Shown: positions 10,401 to 20,813 of the stretch, piece by piece
How the letters are laid out: each line of letters starts with the position of its first letter
Numbering within the stretch: the first letter of the stretch is position 1
DNA from: Aculops lycopersici
Lineage: Eukaryota; Arthropoda; Arachnida; Trombidiformes; Eriophyidae
Assembly (NCBI GenBank): GCA_015350385.1
Contig: WNKI01000001.1
Coordinates: forward strand, 9,137,800-9,201,799
DNA length: 64,000 nt
Reading direction: 5' to 3'
Made by a program: the position numbers and the translations under genes
Notes under the pieces: model-generated
The model's database searches: none
Told to the model about the DNA's origin: nothing
What the model saw: the letters and a program-made list of their open reading frames with translations, nothing else

Positions 10401-11964
10401 AGAGTGCTCAGATGATTTATATTGTAACTTGGAGCAACATAAGTGTCTGACTCCTTGTTACATTTGTGGCCCATTGGCCATTTGCACAACCCAAAGTCAC
10501 ATAGCCACTTGCGAGTGTCCGCCTCGCTTTGTGGGCAATGCCATTGATCTCATTTATGGATGTAAACCTGCACCAACCACAACCACAACCACCACTACCA
10601 CAACCACCACAACCACTACCACAACAACCACTACAACCACCACCACACCACCTCCGCCACCTGAGACCACGACGCCGGAAGTGAGAACAATCCCGCCAAG
10701 TGAGCTGTTTGTCAATTGTAGAGCCGATGGCATTCAAGTGGACATTCAGCTGGGCGGCTTTGATGGTATTATGTATGTTAGAAATCACAGTCAAGCGCCG
10801 AGATGTCGCAAGATTCTGAGTTCCGCTGAGGCGGCAGTTGGAGATTTAGTCGAGTTCTTTGTTCCCTTTGGCTCCTGTGGCTTGATCCACGAGAATGGAG
10901 AAGCCAAATTTATATTAGTAGTCCAGAAACATCCCAAGCTTGTGACCTATCGAGCGAGAGCCTACAATGTCAAGTGTCTCTATGAGGCCGGCGAGCAGGG
11001 AGTGGATGTTGGTCTGAACGTTTCGGCCGTCATGAAGTCTGGAACCATTGCAAACACTGGACCTCCCCCGTCGCTCGTCATGTCCATTACCTCGCTAAAT
11101 GGTAGCGAGATTTCACAAGCTGAAGTGGGGCAGGATCTATTGCTTAGAGTTGATGTTCAGCCGGATAATATTTACGGCGGATTTGCTCGACTATGCGAGG
11201 CTCAGACACTAGACTCGCAAGGTGTCGAGAACGAGGTCATTCAGGTAACCGATTCGCGTGGTTGCGCCGTTGATCCAGCCATCTTCAGCAATTGGCAGTA
11301 CGAAGCGGGGACCAAATCGCTGGTGGCCAAGTTTAATGCCTTCAAGTTTCCGTCATCAAACTCGCTTAGCTTCCAGTGCCATATGCGAGTTTGTTTCGGT
11401 TCCTGCCCGACGGTCAATTGTAATGGAGTCGATGCGCCAGGTAGACAGAAGAGACGAATCAAGCGCCAGATTGAATCTGAAACCGAGAGCATAAGTCCAG
11501 TGCCAAGCAACAAGCCCAATAGAACCATTGAGACAACCGACGCTTCCGATACCAATGATAGAGATAACAACACACCAAACAACAGTGACGACGACGATCT
11601 CATTGTCACCGACGCCTTCAAGGAGGGAGCTCTAAAAGAGGATATTGTGGTTAAGTCAAACACTATTCTCACCTTCGAGCCAAAGAATGCGCCCATCTTA
11701 CAGGCCGCGCCACAGGTGGACGAGATTGAGTTTGTCTGCATGCCCTGGTTCGGTGTGATACTATCCATCTTGCTAACATTGCTGCTGGCCTCCATAGCAC
11801 TCTGTATAGCTCTCTCATGTTGGCGAGCCGCTGGAAAGAATCGAGCATTTAGAGAGAACCAAGAGGGTGGACATCAGCCACTACCACATCCAAATGAGTT
11901 CCCCAATCCGATGCACCGGCAATACGACGACGAGTCGCCAGAGATTATGCGACGAGGATATTGA
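7399..11964 (+). CDS. EGF-like and zona pellucida domain transmembrane protein, Gln-rich
   Basis: This is a 1521-residue apical extracellular-matrix protein of the arthropod ZP family. The EGF-plus-ZP layout recalls Dumpy and nematode FBN-1. An EGF-like module begins near residue 156, and a calcium-binding EGF (DVNEC) near 197. A very Gln-rich, proline-containing region fills about 270-820. More cysteine-rich modules follow at about 839-950 and a second DVNEC EGF at 952. A threonine run (about 1059-1085) precedes the ZP domain, whose first and last cysteines are C1107 and C1341. A furin-type site RRIKR (1352-1356), a transmembrane helix (about 1451-1475) and a short cytosolic tail follow, the standard ZP release layout. 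The best hydrophobic signal sequence begins near residue 126, just after Met114 (7738, good context), so translation may really start there. A poly(A) signal candidate lies at 12285-12290. Confidence 0.93.
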   Translation: MVVTMIPSRASDRDHPLRLTSNHEAATISESIASRLAPEIDLNQNLQSSDQPTKSLTASSRKMSSNLTNQDTEYVIPTKTRTRRQQPQLQSRNHNKKKDHYQDQASKSNHRKTMGSFRFKTRRRPGASLAFISILSCAILITTGVQLLISAQSVTNGCDGADCGQHATCQLDRDQQPVCVCQPGYLVPSHGTLSCTDVNECETGITITVGGQPVNGTKACGTNAICTNLPGSYECKCPPGYLGNPQKFCQLAPRETPAAIGRAQAIAGGQQQPQTPARFANRRIGSRPTSSPTTSTSTSLLESAAPIQPPVVTHSQPPPLPSTVAPFQQQPTTRKPLRSSFTRVPVRNGAPYTAARSSPPTLPPVAPTTPAFVIPTQRVLSQQQQTPAIPARFARLREKSRHQQQPQTTISLPPPPPQAPIIQQKVTIIEPTPPVPETITQTQEVFQQQQVPIVQVQQPAHVQLEVTQHQPLERLTHTNQTINEQSFYEFQREPVQIKTTNEQLVSYELPLTVGFQQSQHTNADGQVVHTTTRTEHSESHNFSSHNEHTTRHQAPLLVPPPVLTPTVVLPTVQTTSEVILQQQHHQQTQNQLHNQRLVQEREQRQQQQQQKHQVTEFEGQQKEQVAQVHLIEQPAIQLVQQQQQQVVTSNQQEEHQEQHHRRQEIVKRPLPVAPPAQLQVIQVEIPPEPQIQLERIQTTVIKQQQQKQEQEEHHRREESRKLKLQQQQQQQQQVARVIELVHEVPQLVEEKKQQVVTEIRNEQHQHKEEQQQQQQQRQHQKQEVVQVQQPVIQVVEVIQQQQPPSQKVIQTTTTVVNEEEERRRNETKTLQLFNSFEYRQVSCTSTLQCPGNLLCLAPASTCGCPPGYYREADYCYMKRVTCVSSSLCKAREECISSRLIQSYYESYNSSSSNATRQQLVSDIVQRTEEYIGVCVCPRGYRLTNSGIACMDVNECEEYHPCGPNSICRNKIGSYECLCPPGYYGDAYSTTGCLKYECTSNSECSDDLYCNLEQHKCLTPCYICGPLAICTTQSHIATCECPPRFVGNAIDLIYGCKPAPTTTTTTTTTTTTTTTTTTTTTTTTPPPPPETTTPEVRTIPPSELFVNCRADGIQVDIQLGGFDGIMYVRNHSQAPRCRKILSSAEAAVGDLVEFFVPFGSCGLIHENGEAKFILVVQKHPKLVTYRARAYNVKCLYEAGEQGVDVGLNVSAVMKSGTIANTGPPPSLVMSITSLNGSEISQAEVGQDLLLRVDVQPDNIYGGFARLCEAQTLDSQGVENEVIQVTDSRGCAVDPAIFSNWQYEAGTKSLVAKFNAFKFPSSNSLSFQCHMRVCFGSCPTVNCNGVDAPGRQKRRIKRQIESETESISPVPSNKPNRTIETTDASDTNDRDNNTPNNSDDDDLIVTDAFKEGALKEDIVVKSNTILTFEPKNAPILQAAPQVDEIEFVCMPWFGVILSILLTLLLASIALCIALSCWRAAGKNRAFRENQEGGHQPLPHPNEFPNPMHRQYDDESPEIMRRGY

Positions 11965-12645
11965 ATTTGACATTTTAGATCGATGCTTGATCGACGAAAG
12001 AGTAAAAGGAATAGTTTAGTATGTAACCAAAAAGTGATCATTATTAGAAAGAAGTTATCTCCATCATCATCATCATCCGTGTCCATATAATCCTCACACT
12101 TTGTATTACTGCATTTAATCTGCCCCAACCCAAACAAATTGCCATAATATTACGCAAACACTGGCAGTGACGCATACCTACTCGTGGGCAATCTTGGCAC
12201 CTGTTGCCCGATCCCTCGCGCTCATTTGACTGAATCACTTGTCTCACTCAAACTGCAAATATAATCGTCAATAAGAGCAAACCTAATAAATTATACTAAT
12301 CAATTTTACACCCTCAAATACAAAACAAACACTTAAAAGTTGATAGTGCCATGGTGGCGACACTTGAAATGTTTTTATTCATCAAATACAATTATGTAGG
12401 TAGATATATCCTGGTGCAAATAGTGATAATATAATCATGTATCATGTGTGTAAGTGTATGTTTTTGTTTCGGTTCCGATGTAGCTGCTTGGTTTGTTTGT
12501 TTATTTGTTGGTTGGTTGTTTGGTTTAATGATAGCGATGATAGATATTTTTGTTTCCCAAGTTACCTTTCCTTATTTGTAGTTTTAGATATATATCTATT
12601 ACTTTCTATATTCGCGATTAATCTTCAGTTCAACAACTCCGTGAT
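11965..12645. other. Convergent 3' intergenic region
   Basis: Between the 3' ends of the EGF-ZP gene (+) and BZW (-). It holds an AATAAA candidate for the + gene at 12285-12290 and otherwise AT-rich sequence typical of 3' UTRs. No coding frame is supported. Confidence 0.6.
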
Positions 12646-12650
12646 TTATT
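12645..12650 (-). terminator. AATAAA poly(A) signal overlapping the BZW stop codon
   Basis: On the minus strand the sequence reads GAATAAATC. The TAA inside AATAAA is the stop codon itself, so the 3' UTR could be only a few tens of bases. Functionality is inferred from the hexamer alone. Confidence 0.5.
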
Positions 12651-14256
12651 CTCCCTCTGATTCTTCCTCAGCGCTCGTCAACCACTCGATAAATGGCTTT
12701 GTCTGCTCCAAAAAGACTGACTTACCCTTACTTGAGTGGCTCCTCTTATACCAATCAATGATTATGTCTTCAGTTAAAACATCAGCTCTGTACAGAATGA
12801 CTATGATCTTACTGAACGCCTTCAGAAAGTTCATATTCTCATAACAATACTCTTGAATTCTTATGATAAGCGCCAATTGAGCTTTTGCCGTCTTAGTAAA
12901 TGCTTCCAATAGAGGGGCATAATTTTTAAGGTGACGAATGGCTTGCTCTGCCACAAGTTCTTCCTTCTTATTCCATTCAGGAATGGTCATAAGAGTTTTC
13001 CAAATCAGACAGATAACCTCGCTCTCTTCCAAATTATTCTTTTGATTCGAAACTTTGACCAACTCAACAACTTCCTTGCTGCTCGCCTTGTTCTTGATAT
13101 GAGCCGCGATCTTCTTTTGCAATTCAATTTTTTTAGCTTCAGATTCTTTTGTCTTTTGATAGGGAACTAGCGCATTCAAGCCGTTAGATTCAAAGGTTTG
13201 AATGATAGTATCCGAGGAGCGCTTGTTTGCTGGCAGGAATTCCAATAGTTTGTTATCAACAGCTGATTTACGCAATGAATTCCATACAGTATTTGGGTCC
13301 TTTTCATTTAACCATGTTTTTAATACCTCCACAAGGAAATCCAATGCATGTCCCTCCTTGACAAGATGATCCTGGATTGCGGCCAAAAGAACATGTGGCG
13401 CCAAGACGCCCAAGCTCATCAGAATGGCTGCCAATTTGGCCAATTTCAACCTATCGGCCGGCTCAAAGCCTTTCAAGAAGACAATAATCTTTTTAAATTC
13501 CTCTTCCAATGTTTTCTCCAAATAACCAAATCGTTGAATCAAGCGAACAAAGATGTTTGCAAAATTTTTGATTGTATTTAGATCGTCGGCTTCAACTGCG
13601 CTAAACAGGCAAATATCTGTCTTGTACGACTTCGTAGTATCTGACGACTCAGTTAATATTGAGCCGCCTGGCGCTAGAATGCCGCCAGCAATGATAATAT
13701 CGAACAGCTGCTCTCCATAAACTCGATAGTCTATTTTAGAATCAAATAAACACTTGATAACGGCATCAATGTCAAGCTGCCTCTTGATTGGAGCTTGCTG
13801 TTGTTGTTGCTGCTGTGAGTTGTTATCGTTTACGTTCGAGTTGTTGTTATTGGTGGTGGTGTTGTTACCTGATGCTAGGCCATCAACTACGCCAACTTGA
13901 TCACCGTCGCCGTTTCCAACAACGTGATTATTCTCCTGGGTTGCAGAATCTTGGTTGTTTGTTGCGATTGTTGCTGGATTGAGTTGCGTCGCTTGTTGTT
14001 GCTGCTGCTGATCTTCGTTGTTGTTACCGATTGTTGAGTTGTCAGAGTTGTTGTTAACTTGTTGTTGTTGTTGAATGTCAGAGGACGATGAAGTTGCAGT
14101 TTGTTGTTGTTTCAAGCATAATCCACCGTTTAAAGCGTCAAAACTTGATAATATTGTGTCGCGAAATCCTGTCGGGTTGAACTTTTCCTTTTCATCTCTT
14201 TTCCTGGTCCTGAAACGTTGACCCTGTAGTGTCGGTCGTTCTACTTTTTGACTCAT
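12646..14256 (-). CDS. BZW: BZW/eIF5-mimic protein (Krasavietz-type translation regulator)
   Basis: A basic leucine zipper and W2 domain protein. The family binds eIF2 and eIF3 through its W2 domain, competes with eIF5 and tightens start-codon selection in the cytosol. The N-terminus has the family block PTLQGQRFRTRKRDEKEKF. The GGILAPGGS block follows, and the C-terminal W2 domain includes NKKEELVAEQAIRHLK and KGKSVFLEQ. The protein ends in the usual acidic EEESEGE tail, where W2 aromatic/acidic contacts occur. It is 536 residues against roughly 420 in the family. The excess is a Gln/Asn-rich insertion at about residues 46-158, inside the first helical segment. The ATG at 14256 is conserved in position. 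An AATAAA signal overlaps the stop codon. It is intronless here and divergent from NDUFS4. Confidence 0.95.
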   Translation of the reverse strand: MSQKVERPTLQGQRFRTRKRDEKEKFNPTGFRDTILSSFDALNGGLCLKQQQTATSSSSDIQQQQQVNNNSDNSTIGNNNEDQQQQQQATQLNPATIATNNQDSATQENNHVVGNGDGDQVGVVDGLASGNNTTTNNNNSNVNDNNSQQQQQQQAPIKRQLDIDAVIKCLFDSKIDYRVYGEQLFDIIIAGGILAPGGSILTESSDTTKSYKTDICLFSAVEADDLNTIKNFANIFVRLIQRFGYLEKTLEEEFKKIIVFLKGFEPADRLKLAKLAAILMSLGVLAPHVLLAAIQDHLVKEGHALDFLVEVLKTWLNEKDPNTVWNSLRKSAVDNKLLEFLPANKRSSDTIIQTFESNGLNALVPYQKTKESEAKKIELQKKIAAHIKNKASSKEVVELVKVSNQKNNLEESEVICLIWKTLMTIPEWNKKEELVAEQAIRHLKNYAPLLEAFTKTAKAQLALIIRIQEYCYENMNFLKAFSKIIVILYRADVLTEDIIIDWYKRSHSSKGKSVFLEQTKPFIEWLTSAEEESEGE

Positions 14257-15350
14257 ACGTGAATAGTGTTTGTTTTGTTGGGATGAGGAGTTTTAGTTGA
14301 ATTGAGATGAATAATAGACACCACCTCTAAGCAGTCTGCCGGTTTATCTCTCCCTCTCTTTCTAATAGTTATCCAAGATAATTTTGTTAAGATCCTCGCC
14401 TAGAATCCTAATATTAATCGATTGTAGTTATAATTTTTAGTTATGTCTCCACCTTTTTACTGGCGACAGTAGTAATAATGAATACGGTTTCTCTATTTAT
14501 TCCCTAAATAGTAATGGCAATATAGTGTAGCAATGGTACTACATGGAATTAGGAGTATTGAGGCTATCCAACAGCAGCGACGGTAGCAGCGACGATGGCA
14601 GCGGCGGCGGCGGCGGCGGCGGCTCCAGCAGCAAATTTTTACTTGTTCGGCGTGGTTAGTGTATCCGCGTAGCTAATGTGTGTGAGTTCATTTCGGCCGC
14701 TTCTATTGGTTTGGCCTGTGGAAGTGGTTTTACTGCCGCTGCTGTTGCTGCTGCGTAGATTTACTCGCCGTGGTTGCTCGCAAACTGCACACCTTTCAAC
14801 GGGCGAGTCGCATATTGGGATTCTGCATGCAAGTGGCCGGCTGGCTGACACTGCTTCTCTATCTCTCTCTCGCTCTCTTTGCCATTTCCATCTATTGGCA
14901 CAGCAAGAGTTGCAATGAGAAATGCGCAGTGAGAGAAATCCGCTCGCACATTGAGGTCACAAAAGCCCTACAAGTTTTCCTACCCGATCGCCGCCACAGG
15001 CCACGAATACCGCATTGTAGTTGCGGTAGAATTTCGACAGGCGGCGCCACTTGCACCGTAGAGTTTGTCGCCCCCAACAAAAACTTGACGTCAATGCAAA
15101 CCTCGAGAAGAAACAACACGCACTTTTTCCATCCAAAAGCGCCAAAGGACAAACACATTTCTTTTCTGCTCGCTCCGCTCTTGGTGCGCCGCCGTTGCTG
15201 TTGCAGAATAAAAATATTTATATCATCATCAAAACAAAAGGTAAACAAACCTTTTGCAAGCTTCGTTTCAACTCGTAAATCGGATGTTTTAATTATACCC
15301 ACCATCAAGACCTCCTCTATTTGTCCTATTACAAATATAGAGCCAAATTA
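14257..15350. other. Head-to-head intergenic region, BZW and NDUFS4
   Basis: A shared 1.1-kb upstream region of two divergent genes. It contains a GGC trinucleotide tract (about 14600-14625). A small ATG-initiated frame at 14544-14660 encodes a Ser/Gly-rich peptide of 38 residues; it could be an upstream ORF but has no other support. A longer frame with a hydrophobic start at 14827 is discussed under rejected items. Confidence 0.5.
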
Positions 15351-15989
15351 ATGTTCCCTGGTCTGGCTATCAAGACGGCGATGGGCCAGTTGGTCTCGCC
15401 AACCTCGACCTCATGCGCCCAAAATCTCCTGGTTCGTGCTAGCACCTCTCTTATTACAACCAGGGCAGTATCTAGTGACGGTCAAGTGATTAGGGGAATC
15501 AGGAAGAAGGATACCAAGGAGAAGCCAATGAATCAGATGATTCAACAAAAGTTGGACAAGGAATTGGTGAAAGCTCAAGAAAATATGCCCGCAACAAGCT
15601 TCGATATTGGCAAGGAGCTTCAGGAGATGGGCCCAACAAATCGAGGTTTCTTCTATCCTGAACAGATGGAGTGGCTGGACGAGAGATTAGTTCGTATTTC
15701 TAAACCTACTAAGAATGTGATGCAATCGGGTACGAGTTACACAAACTGTTGGAAGATTGAGTTCAACTCGCAGAAGAGATGGGAAAACTGGCTCATGGGT
15801 TGGACGTCCAGCGGAGATCCTGTATCAAATCTAAGTCTTACCTTCCCAACCAAGGAAGATGCCATTGCCTTCTGTGAGAGGAACGAGTTACAATGGTTTG
15901 TGGAGGAGCAACCAGAGAGAAAGGTGCGAAAGAAGAGTTATGCGGATAATTTCTCCTGGAATAAGCGGACGAGACTAGGCAACAAGTAG
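15351..15989 (+). CDS. NDUFS4: NADH:ubiquinone oxidoreductase subunit S4, mitochondrial
   Basis: An accessory 18-kDa subunit of respiratory complex I, located in the peripheral (matrix) arm and needed for assembly and stability of the NADH-binding module. The 212-residue frame starts at the first ATG (15351). Upstream in-frame sequence has no ATG. The first 45 or so residues are rich in Ser/Thr/Arg and poor in acids, as expected for a mitochondrial presequence. The conserved family core then follows: the NVMQSGTSYTNCWKIEF block, RWENWLMGWTSSGDPVSN, TKEDAIAFCERN and the C-terminal NFSWNKRTRLGNK. Length is slightly above the vertebrate 175. No intron interrupts it. Its gene is divergent from BZW and convergent with NPDC1. 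Confidence 0.97.
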   Translation: MFPGLAIKTAMGQLVSPTSTSCAQNLLVRASTSLITTRAVSSDGQVIRGIRKKDTKEKPMNQMIQQKLDKELVKAQENMPATSFDIGKELQEMGPTNRGFFYPEQMEWLDERLVRISKPTKNVMQSGTSYTNCWKIEFNSQKRWENWLMGWTSSGDPVSNLSLTFPTKEDAIAFCERNELQWFVEEQPERKVRKKSYADNFSWNKRTRLGNK

Positions 15990-16882
15990 TTGGCTTAGAT
16001 AGACCTAGTAATGTTTTGCAATTGTTATCTAATTATTATTATCATCATCACCATTAAATTCAACTCTACAAATGTGATTGACAGAAAAGGAAGTCACCAA
16101 ATACTATAACGATTGCAAACTTTCGGGGGAAGATCAACTTTTTTTATCTACAATCGACCAAATGGGCTGGTTGATGTTGCTACTGATTTTAGTACGTGAT
16201 AGCGCAGCTACATGACTAACCAACATTTCGGTCTTTCATTATCATGATTATTGTTTGATTATATAACTCTGCATTCAACTTCTTGATTGGAGGCAGACAC
16301 GCTCACATATAACTTGAGGTGAATTTATATATAGTCACCACAGATCATAATCATAATAGTTCGAGTTACAATTTTGATTGATTATTTTACGACTTTCTAA
16401 CTGTAACATTTTTGTTTGTTAGTTTTCCGGTGATGTTGGGGATTTAATTTACGTTTCGACATTAAATTTTTGATGTCTCATTTCACTAGCGTCACTTCCA
16501 TTGACTTCGCTTCAATATTTGGTTTCGGTTTTGGTTTAGATATTCTTCTAGCTTAAACTTTCAACTTATAACTTTCTTTGACATGGATTAATTTCCGCGG
16601 TCTTTAGTTAGTCTTATACTTGATGCCATAACTTTGATTTGTTTCTTGTATGTGGTGTCTCTGTTCTTTTCTCTCCTTTCCATTGTCACTTATCTTAATC
16701 TGAGGGGTTCCACTTAACGGCCTCATCTGGTGGCCATTGAACTTGGAGGCTGCTTGCAAACACTTGACTTAACCTGTTGGCACCAAACCTCCACTTACAC
16801 TAGTCATCCTTTCTGCCTTGCTTCCGCCTAGACTGCCACTTTCGGTTCAACAACAAAAACGATGCCCCAGACTGTTTGTAAT
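15990..16882. other. Convergent 3' region between NDUFS4 and NPDC1
   Basis: AT-rich DNA with no supported coding frame. It presumably holds the two 3' UTRs. I saw no clear AATAAA within 60 bases of either stop. Confidence 0.5.
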
Positions 16883-18499
16883 TTATGGCCGACGGTCGTC
16901 GTTGAACAGTGGATTCTTGATTTCCATTTCGTGGGCCGAGGCGAGACCTGGACACTCGTAGACTGTGTAGCTGCCATCGTCGTTTTCATCCTCCGAATCC
17001 AAGTCCGAAGCTGAAGTTGCCTTACGATTGACGCCCGTGGTGTTGCCTGCGGTGGCCGAGTTTTGGTAGTGTTGGTACATCCTCGCCGCACTTTGATGGT
17101 TGTTGAGAAAGTTTGCCGCCGAATGTTTGTCCGATTGGTTGCTGGAAGCACCGGAAGTGGTCGAGTTGCGATGGCGCTCGAGGCTACTCGGCGAACTTCC
17201 GGCTCGTTTACTTGTGTTAGACTTCTCGCTAACCACCAGGCCAGAGTCGCCGCTGGTCACACTATCGGCCAAGTGGGACTTTGAGCCCGACTTGCTGCCG
17301 AAGATGCTGGCCGAGGCGCCGCCCGGCCCTTGTCCGCCCAGGTAGCCGCCAACGAAGGCCGCGGCGCCACACTTACCGTTCATTATGCTGGGCCCCACAA
17401 CACCGTAGGTGGGATAGTCGGTGTCAGGTGGCGACTTGCGCTGCTTTTGAATCCGATAGGCAAACATACCGGCCGCTAAGACCATAGCCATGGCCATAAC
17501 GCAGAAGGCGCCAACCATAATGAGGAAATAGATGTCGTTAGTTTTGTTCAACATCATTCCAAAGGATGCCGGTGAGTCCATGGTGTGTCTTAAACTCTGC
17601 TGCCTAGCCAGAGAGTCTTGACCAATTTCCGAGTCCAGATTATGATATTGCCTGCGTAATCCAATTGGTGCAAACTGTTCATAGGATCCATAGACTGGAT
17701 CACCTGGATGCAATCCTCGTGTTGAGGTCAACTGATGATTACTGTTTAATAGATTGTCTGAAACACTTGCGGAGGAGCCAGTCTGTTGGGGCTGGGGGTA
17801 TTTCTCGTTCGAGTAATGATTCAAATAGTAATGATGATGGTGAGTGGGAGCGTGGATTATTTTGCCCGTGTCACTGCCACCTGATGATGCGGCGTCGGTG
17901 GCTGCCGATGAGGCAGCGGCCACCTGTGCGCTGCGCAGGATATTAGCTATTTGATCATCGTCAATATTATCATTGTTGTTGTTAGATGAACGCAAATTCG
18001 CCGCCAGAAGCTCGTAGTCGGGACTTTGACCGAATGATGGAAGCAATAGATTTGATCTCCTCAACAAATTGATGACTTTCTCTCCTCTAATTGAATTGTC
18101 ATTGTTGTTAGCATCATCATCATTATCCGTATAGCTGTTTATATTATTATTATTATTATTGTAGTTGTTGTTGTCTGCGCTGTTATTGTCGTCACTCTCA
18201 AAGTCGCTGAGATAGTTGCTTCGGCTCTTGGCGCGATTGTCTGCTTGCTCCCGGCTGCTTCTGCCCGAGGGTGTCGCTGGCCTCTTTGTTTTCGAGACAC
18301 TGACAGACGAGCGATGCGCTTTTGCTCCCGACGAGGGAGAAACAAACACATCGGGATCCGGGTAGTCCGAGCTATCCAACTCCGTGGCCACCACCTGTCG
18401 ACTTGGCGTTGCACTAAGCCCGTCTAAATGGTGGGCAACTAATATCAGCGCTAAAGCATAGGTGCAATAACAGTAATACAATAAATAAGACTGACTCAT
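16883..18499 (-). CDS. NPDC1: NPDC1/CAB-1 family neuronal membrane protein
   Basis: Homologue of neural proliferation, differentiation and control protein 1 (CAB-1 in nematodes), a single-pass protein of neurons and vesicles. The decisive evidence is the C-terminus, where DLDSEDENDDGSYTVYECPG followed by MEIKNPLF is the hallmark block of the family. An RMYQHYQ motif lies just before it, as in NPDC1. The N-terminus has a hydrophobic signal sequence (about residues 5-28), then a low-complexity Asn/Asp/Ser ectodomain, then a transmembrane helix at about 321-346 followed by a basic stop-transfer stretch. At 538 residues it is longer than vertebrate NPDC1 (about 325), the excess being the Asn-rich ectodomain and Ser/Gly-rich linker. 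The start ATG at 18499 immediately precedes the signal sequence. Family role: vesicle trafficking and neuronal differentiation; mechanism poorly known. Confidence 0.92.
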   Translation of the reverse strand: MSQSYLLYYCYCTYALALILVAHHLDGLSATPSRQVVATELDSSDYPDPDVFVSPSSGAKAHRSSVSVSKTKRPATPSGRSSREQADNRAKSRSNYLSDFESDDNNSADNNNYNNNNNNINSYTDNDDDANNNDNSIRGEKVINLLRRSNLLLPSFGQSPDYELLAANLRSSNNNNDNIDDDQIANILRSAQVAAASSAATDAASSGGSDTGKIIHAPTHHHHYYLNHYSNEKYPQPQQTGSSASVSDNLLNSNHQLTSTRGLHPGDPVYGSYEQFAPIGLRRQYHNLDSEIGQDSLARQQSLRHTMDSPASFGMMLNKTNDIYFLIMVGAFCVMAMAMVLAAGMFAYRIQKQRKSPPDTDYPTYGVVGPSIMNGKCGAAAFVGGYLGGQGPGGASASIFGSKSGSKSHLADSVTSGDSGLVVSEKSNTSKRAGSSPSSLERHRNSTTSGASSNQSDKHSAANFLNNHQSAARMYQHYQNSATAGNTTGVNRKATSASDLDSEDENDDGSYTVYECPGLASAHEMEIKNPLFNDDRRP

Positions 18500-20813
18500 A
18501 ATGATTTGTGCTAATTAAACTTCTTCAGTTATCTCTCTATCTCTTGGTCTACTTAGTTCCTCCCTAGTTCAGGTGGGTAGGTAGCTTCCCTAGCTAGTCA
18601 ATACCTTTCACTTTAAATGAAACATATTGTTGTCTCACGGCTGGCGAGATCGAAATAACGCATAGCGCTCACTGGCTGTGTGTGGCCGAGCGAGCGAATC
18701 GGCCGGTGGTCGTTGCTGATGCTGATGCCATAGGCTTTTGTGTCTATCACACACGACGAATGCACGCACAAACACATACGCGCACACAACAACCACCGCG
18801 CTCTTCTCGTAGCGTTTGTGAGTGAAACACAGCGGCACCAATGGGAGCCGCTGCGCTATTTTCTGTCCGCCTACGGCGCCTTACTGCGAGCTTACCAACA
18901 TTAGATTGCCACAGTCGTCGCCGAGGCCAATAGCGCGCGCTTGTTACCTGGATGCGGCAGCGCAGGTTAACGCTGGCCGCGAAGCACCCCAGTTGCATTT
19001 GCGGGGCGATCAGATGAGCAAGTATGTGAGAGAGTGAGTGAGTTAGTGAATGAATGACGGAGGCGATCGCAGCGCCGCTAGCGGTCAGCCAGTAAAATAA
19101 ACTCTAAACTCCCACACGCAAACTAGAAGAGTCTAGAGCCTTAGGGATCGCATGAGCAATCACCGGTGTCTATGCCTCATGGTGATGGCGTCATGTCGCT
19201 AAAAAAAGATTTTTCCGCCAACTCTCTGTGTCTACCGTTTGTTGAGTCTGGCTTCACTTTGCATGGAACGGCAGTTCAATGTTGCGATTGACCACATAAT
19301 AATAACGGTGGTCATACTCAAGGCTAATAATCACGTGGCCAAACCAGAATACCACGAGAGCGGCTTATTACTCGATGGTCAACTGCACTAAAGCTCTGTA
19401 ATGAGAGCTCTTTGCATGGAAGATGCAAGCATACGATTGAGCGAGTAAACAACGAGGCCAGTTTCCTGGAAGCTTAGGGATTCGGTGGCAGCGGTAGTGG
19501 TTTTAGATGCATCAGTAACAGTGGGTTAGTCAGCGAAAAGAGCAACAACAACAAAAGCAACCATATGACGCTAAAGCGGCCACTGGATTAGACTGGGGCG
19601 TCGTTGTCAGTAGTTCGAACTGCAGTACTGTTCATTCTTTTTACATCCACAAAACTTGTGGTTTCTTTCATTTTATATCTATTAATGAGTTTGTTCGTCG
19701 AGCAAAAATCTACTTGTCGTTGTCGTTTTTGTTGCCAGCATCGTAGTTGTATTTATATTTCATCTCTCTCTTGTGGCGCCAAAAAGTCTCGTGTGGCAAA
19801 AGCGCATATTGAACAATAATCACACGAGCAGCACCAGCGGCAAGTGAGCGTGTGATCCGAGTCTGTTTATTCCGAGGACCAGATTGTGACTTCGTTCCAC
19901 TCGTTTTGTCAGGCCAACAAACGACATCTTCGACGACGACGACGACGACGGCGCCCAGCTGGCTACCAGAGTTGACACGCCCACGCACTGGACATCCTCG
20001 CGGTCACAAGGACAAAAAGTAGTGTCACTTTCGCCCAGAGCATCTTGTCGTGTTAACTTGTGTCGCGTCCGACTTACAGTTTGGCGCAGAAGTCGTGTCA
20101 CAATATCCGCTCGCCGGTAGTGTATATATATATATATATGTTTGTGTGTTGTGCTAACAAATTTGTGTTTGTAACTGCCGCCTGCTCGGTAAATGCTAGC
20201 CGAGAAGACAGACACCCCAAGTTTGCTATTGAACGTCCCTCGTTGGGTTACACACAAAACTGGGCGCTTGTTGTTTTTATGGTTCACATTCGTGGGCCTG
20301 TTGCGCTTGAAAGGCAAACAGAGCGAGCGACTTTCTCCCTATCTCTTCGACTATCCCAGTTGTGCGATATGGAATATGAATGCATAACGAAAACATAAAA
20401 GAAAAAACCGACACCATTAGAGCTCATGAGTTGACTTCAGTGGCCGCTTCGGCGGCGCCACAAAGTCTGCCAAAATTTTGCTCTCTGTCTTCGTTTGCTG
20501 CCACTGCTGTTGCTCTTCTAGTTGCTGTGGTCTCTATCCATAATGATGAACGGCACCAACAAATGAGATAACATGGAGCAAAGTCGTCGCACTTTTCTCG
20601 TTTTGTTTGGTAGGCCAGGTTCTCTTATGCTTCAAGCGTCCAACTTGCTTGCCGAGGGAGAAGAGGATGAAACTGGGCGCTTCATTGCCAACGCGCCAAG
20701 TCTCGCGTGTAAATGTCAACCCATCGTCTTGCGTAATCTGTGATTAGTTCGGCCGACTCAATTTGACAAATCTGAATCCGAGTTTGAATCTGGATTCAAA
20801 TTTGAATTTGAAT
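18500..20813. other. Non-coding region upstream of NPDC1 and downstream of FoxD
   Basis: 2.3 kb without a supported gene. It contains a TA dinucleotide run (about 20123-20140), a short GAC tract (about 19931-19951) and otherwise mixed sequence. The part next to 18499 is the likely NPDC1 promoter; the part next to 20814 would hold the FoxD 3' UTR. The frames present on both strands are short and unlike any family I know. Confidence 0.5.

Noticed and set aside
14686..15351. Open frame on + with a hydrophobic start at Met 14827 (MQVAGWLTLLLYLSLALF)
   Set aside because: The start looks like a signal peptide, but the rest has no family motif or regular cysteine pattern, the longest form has no ATG, and it ends at the NDUFS4 start where a leader is expected.
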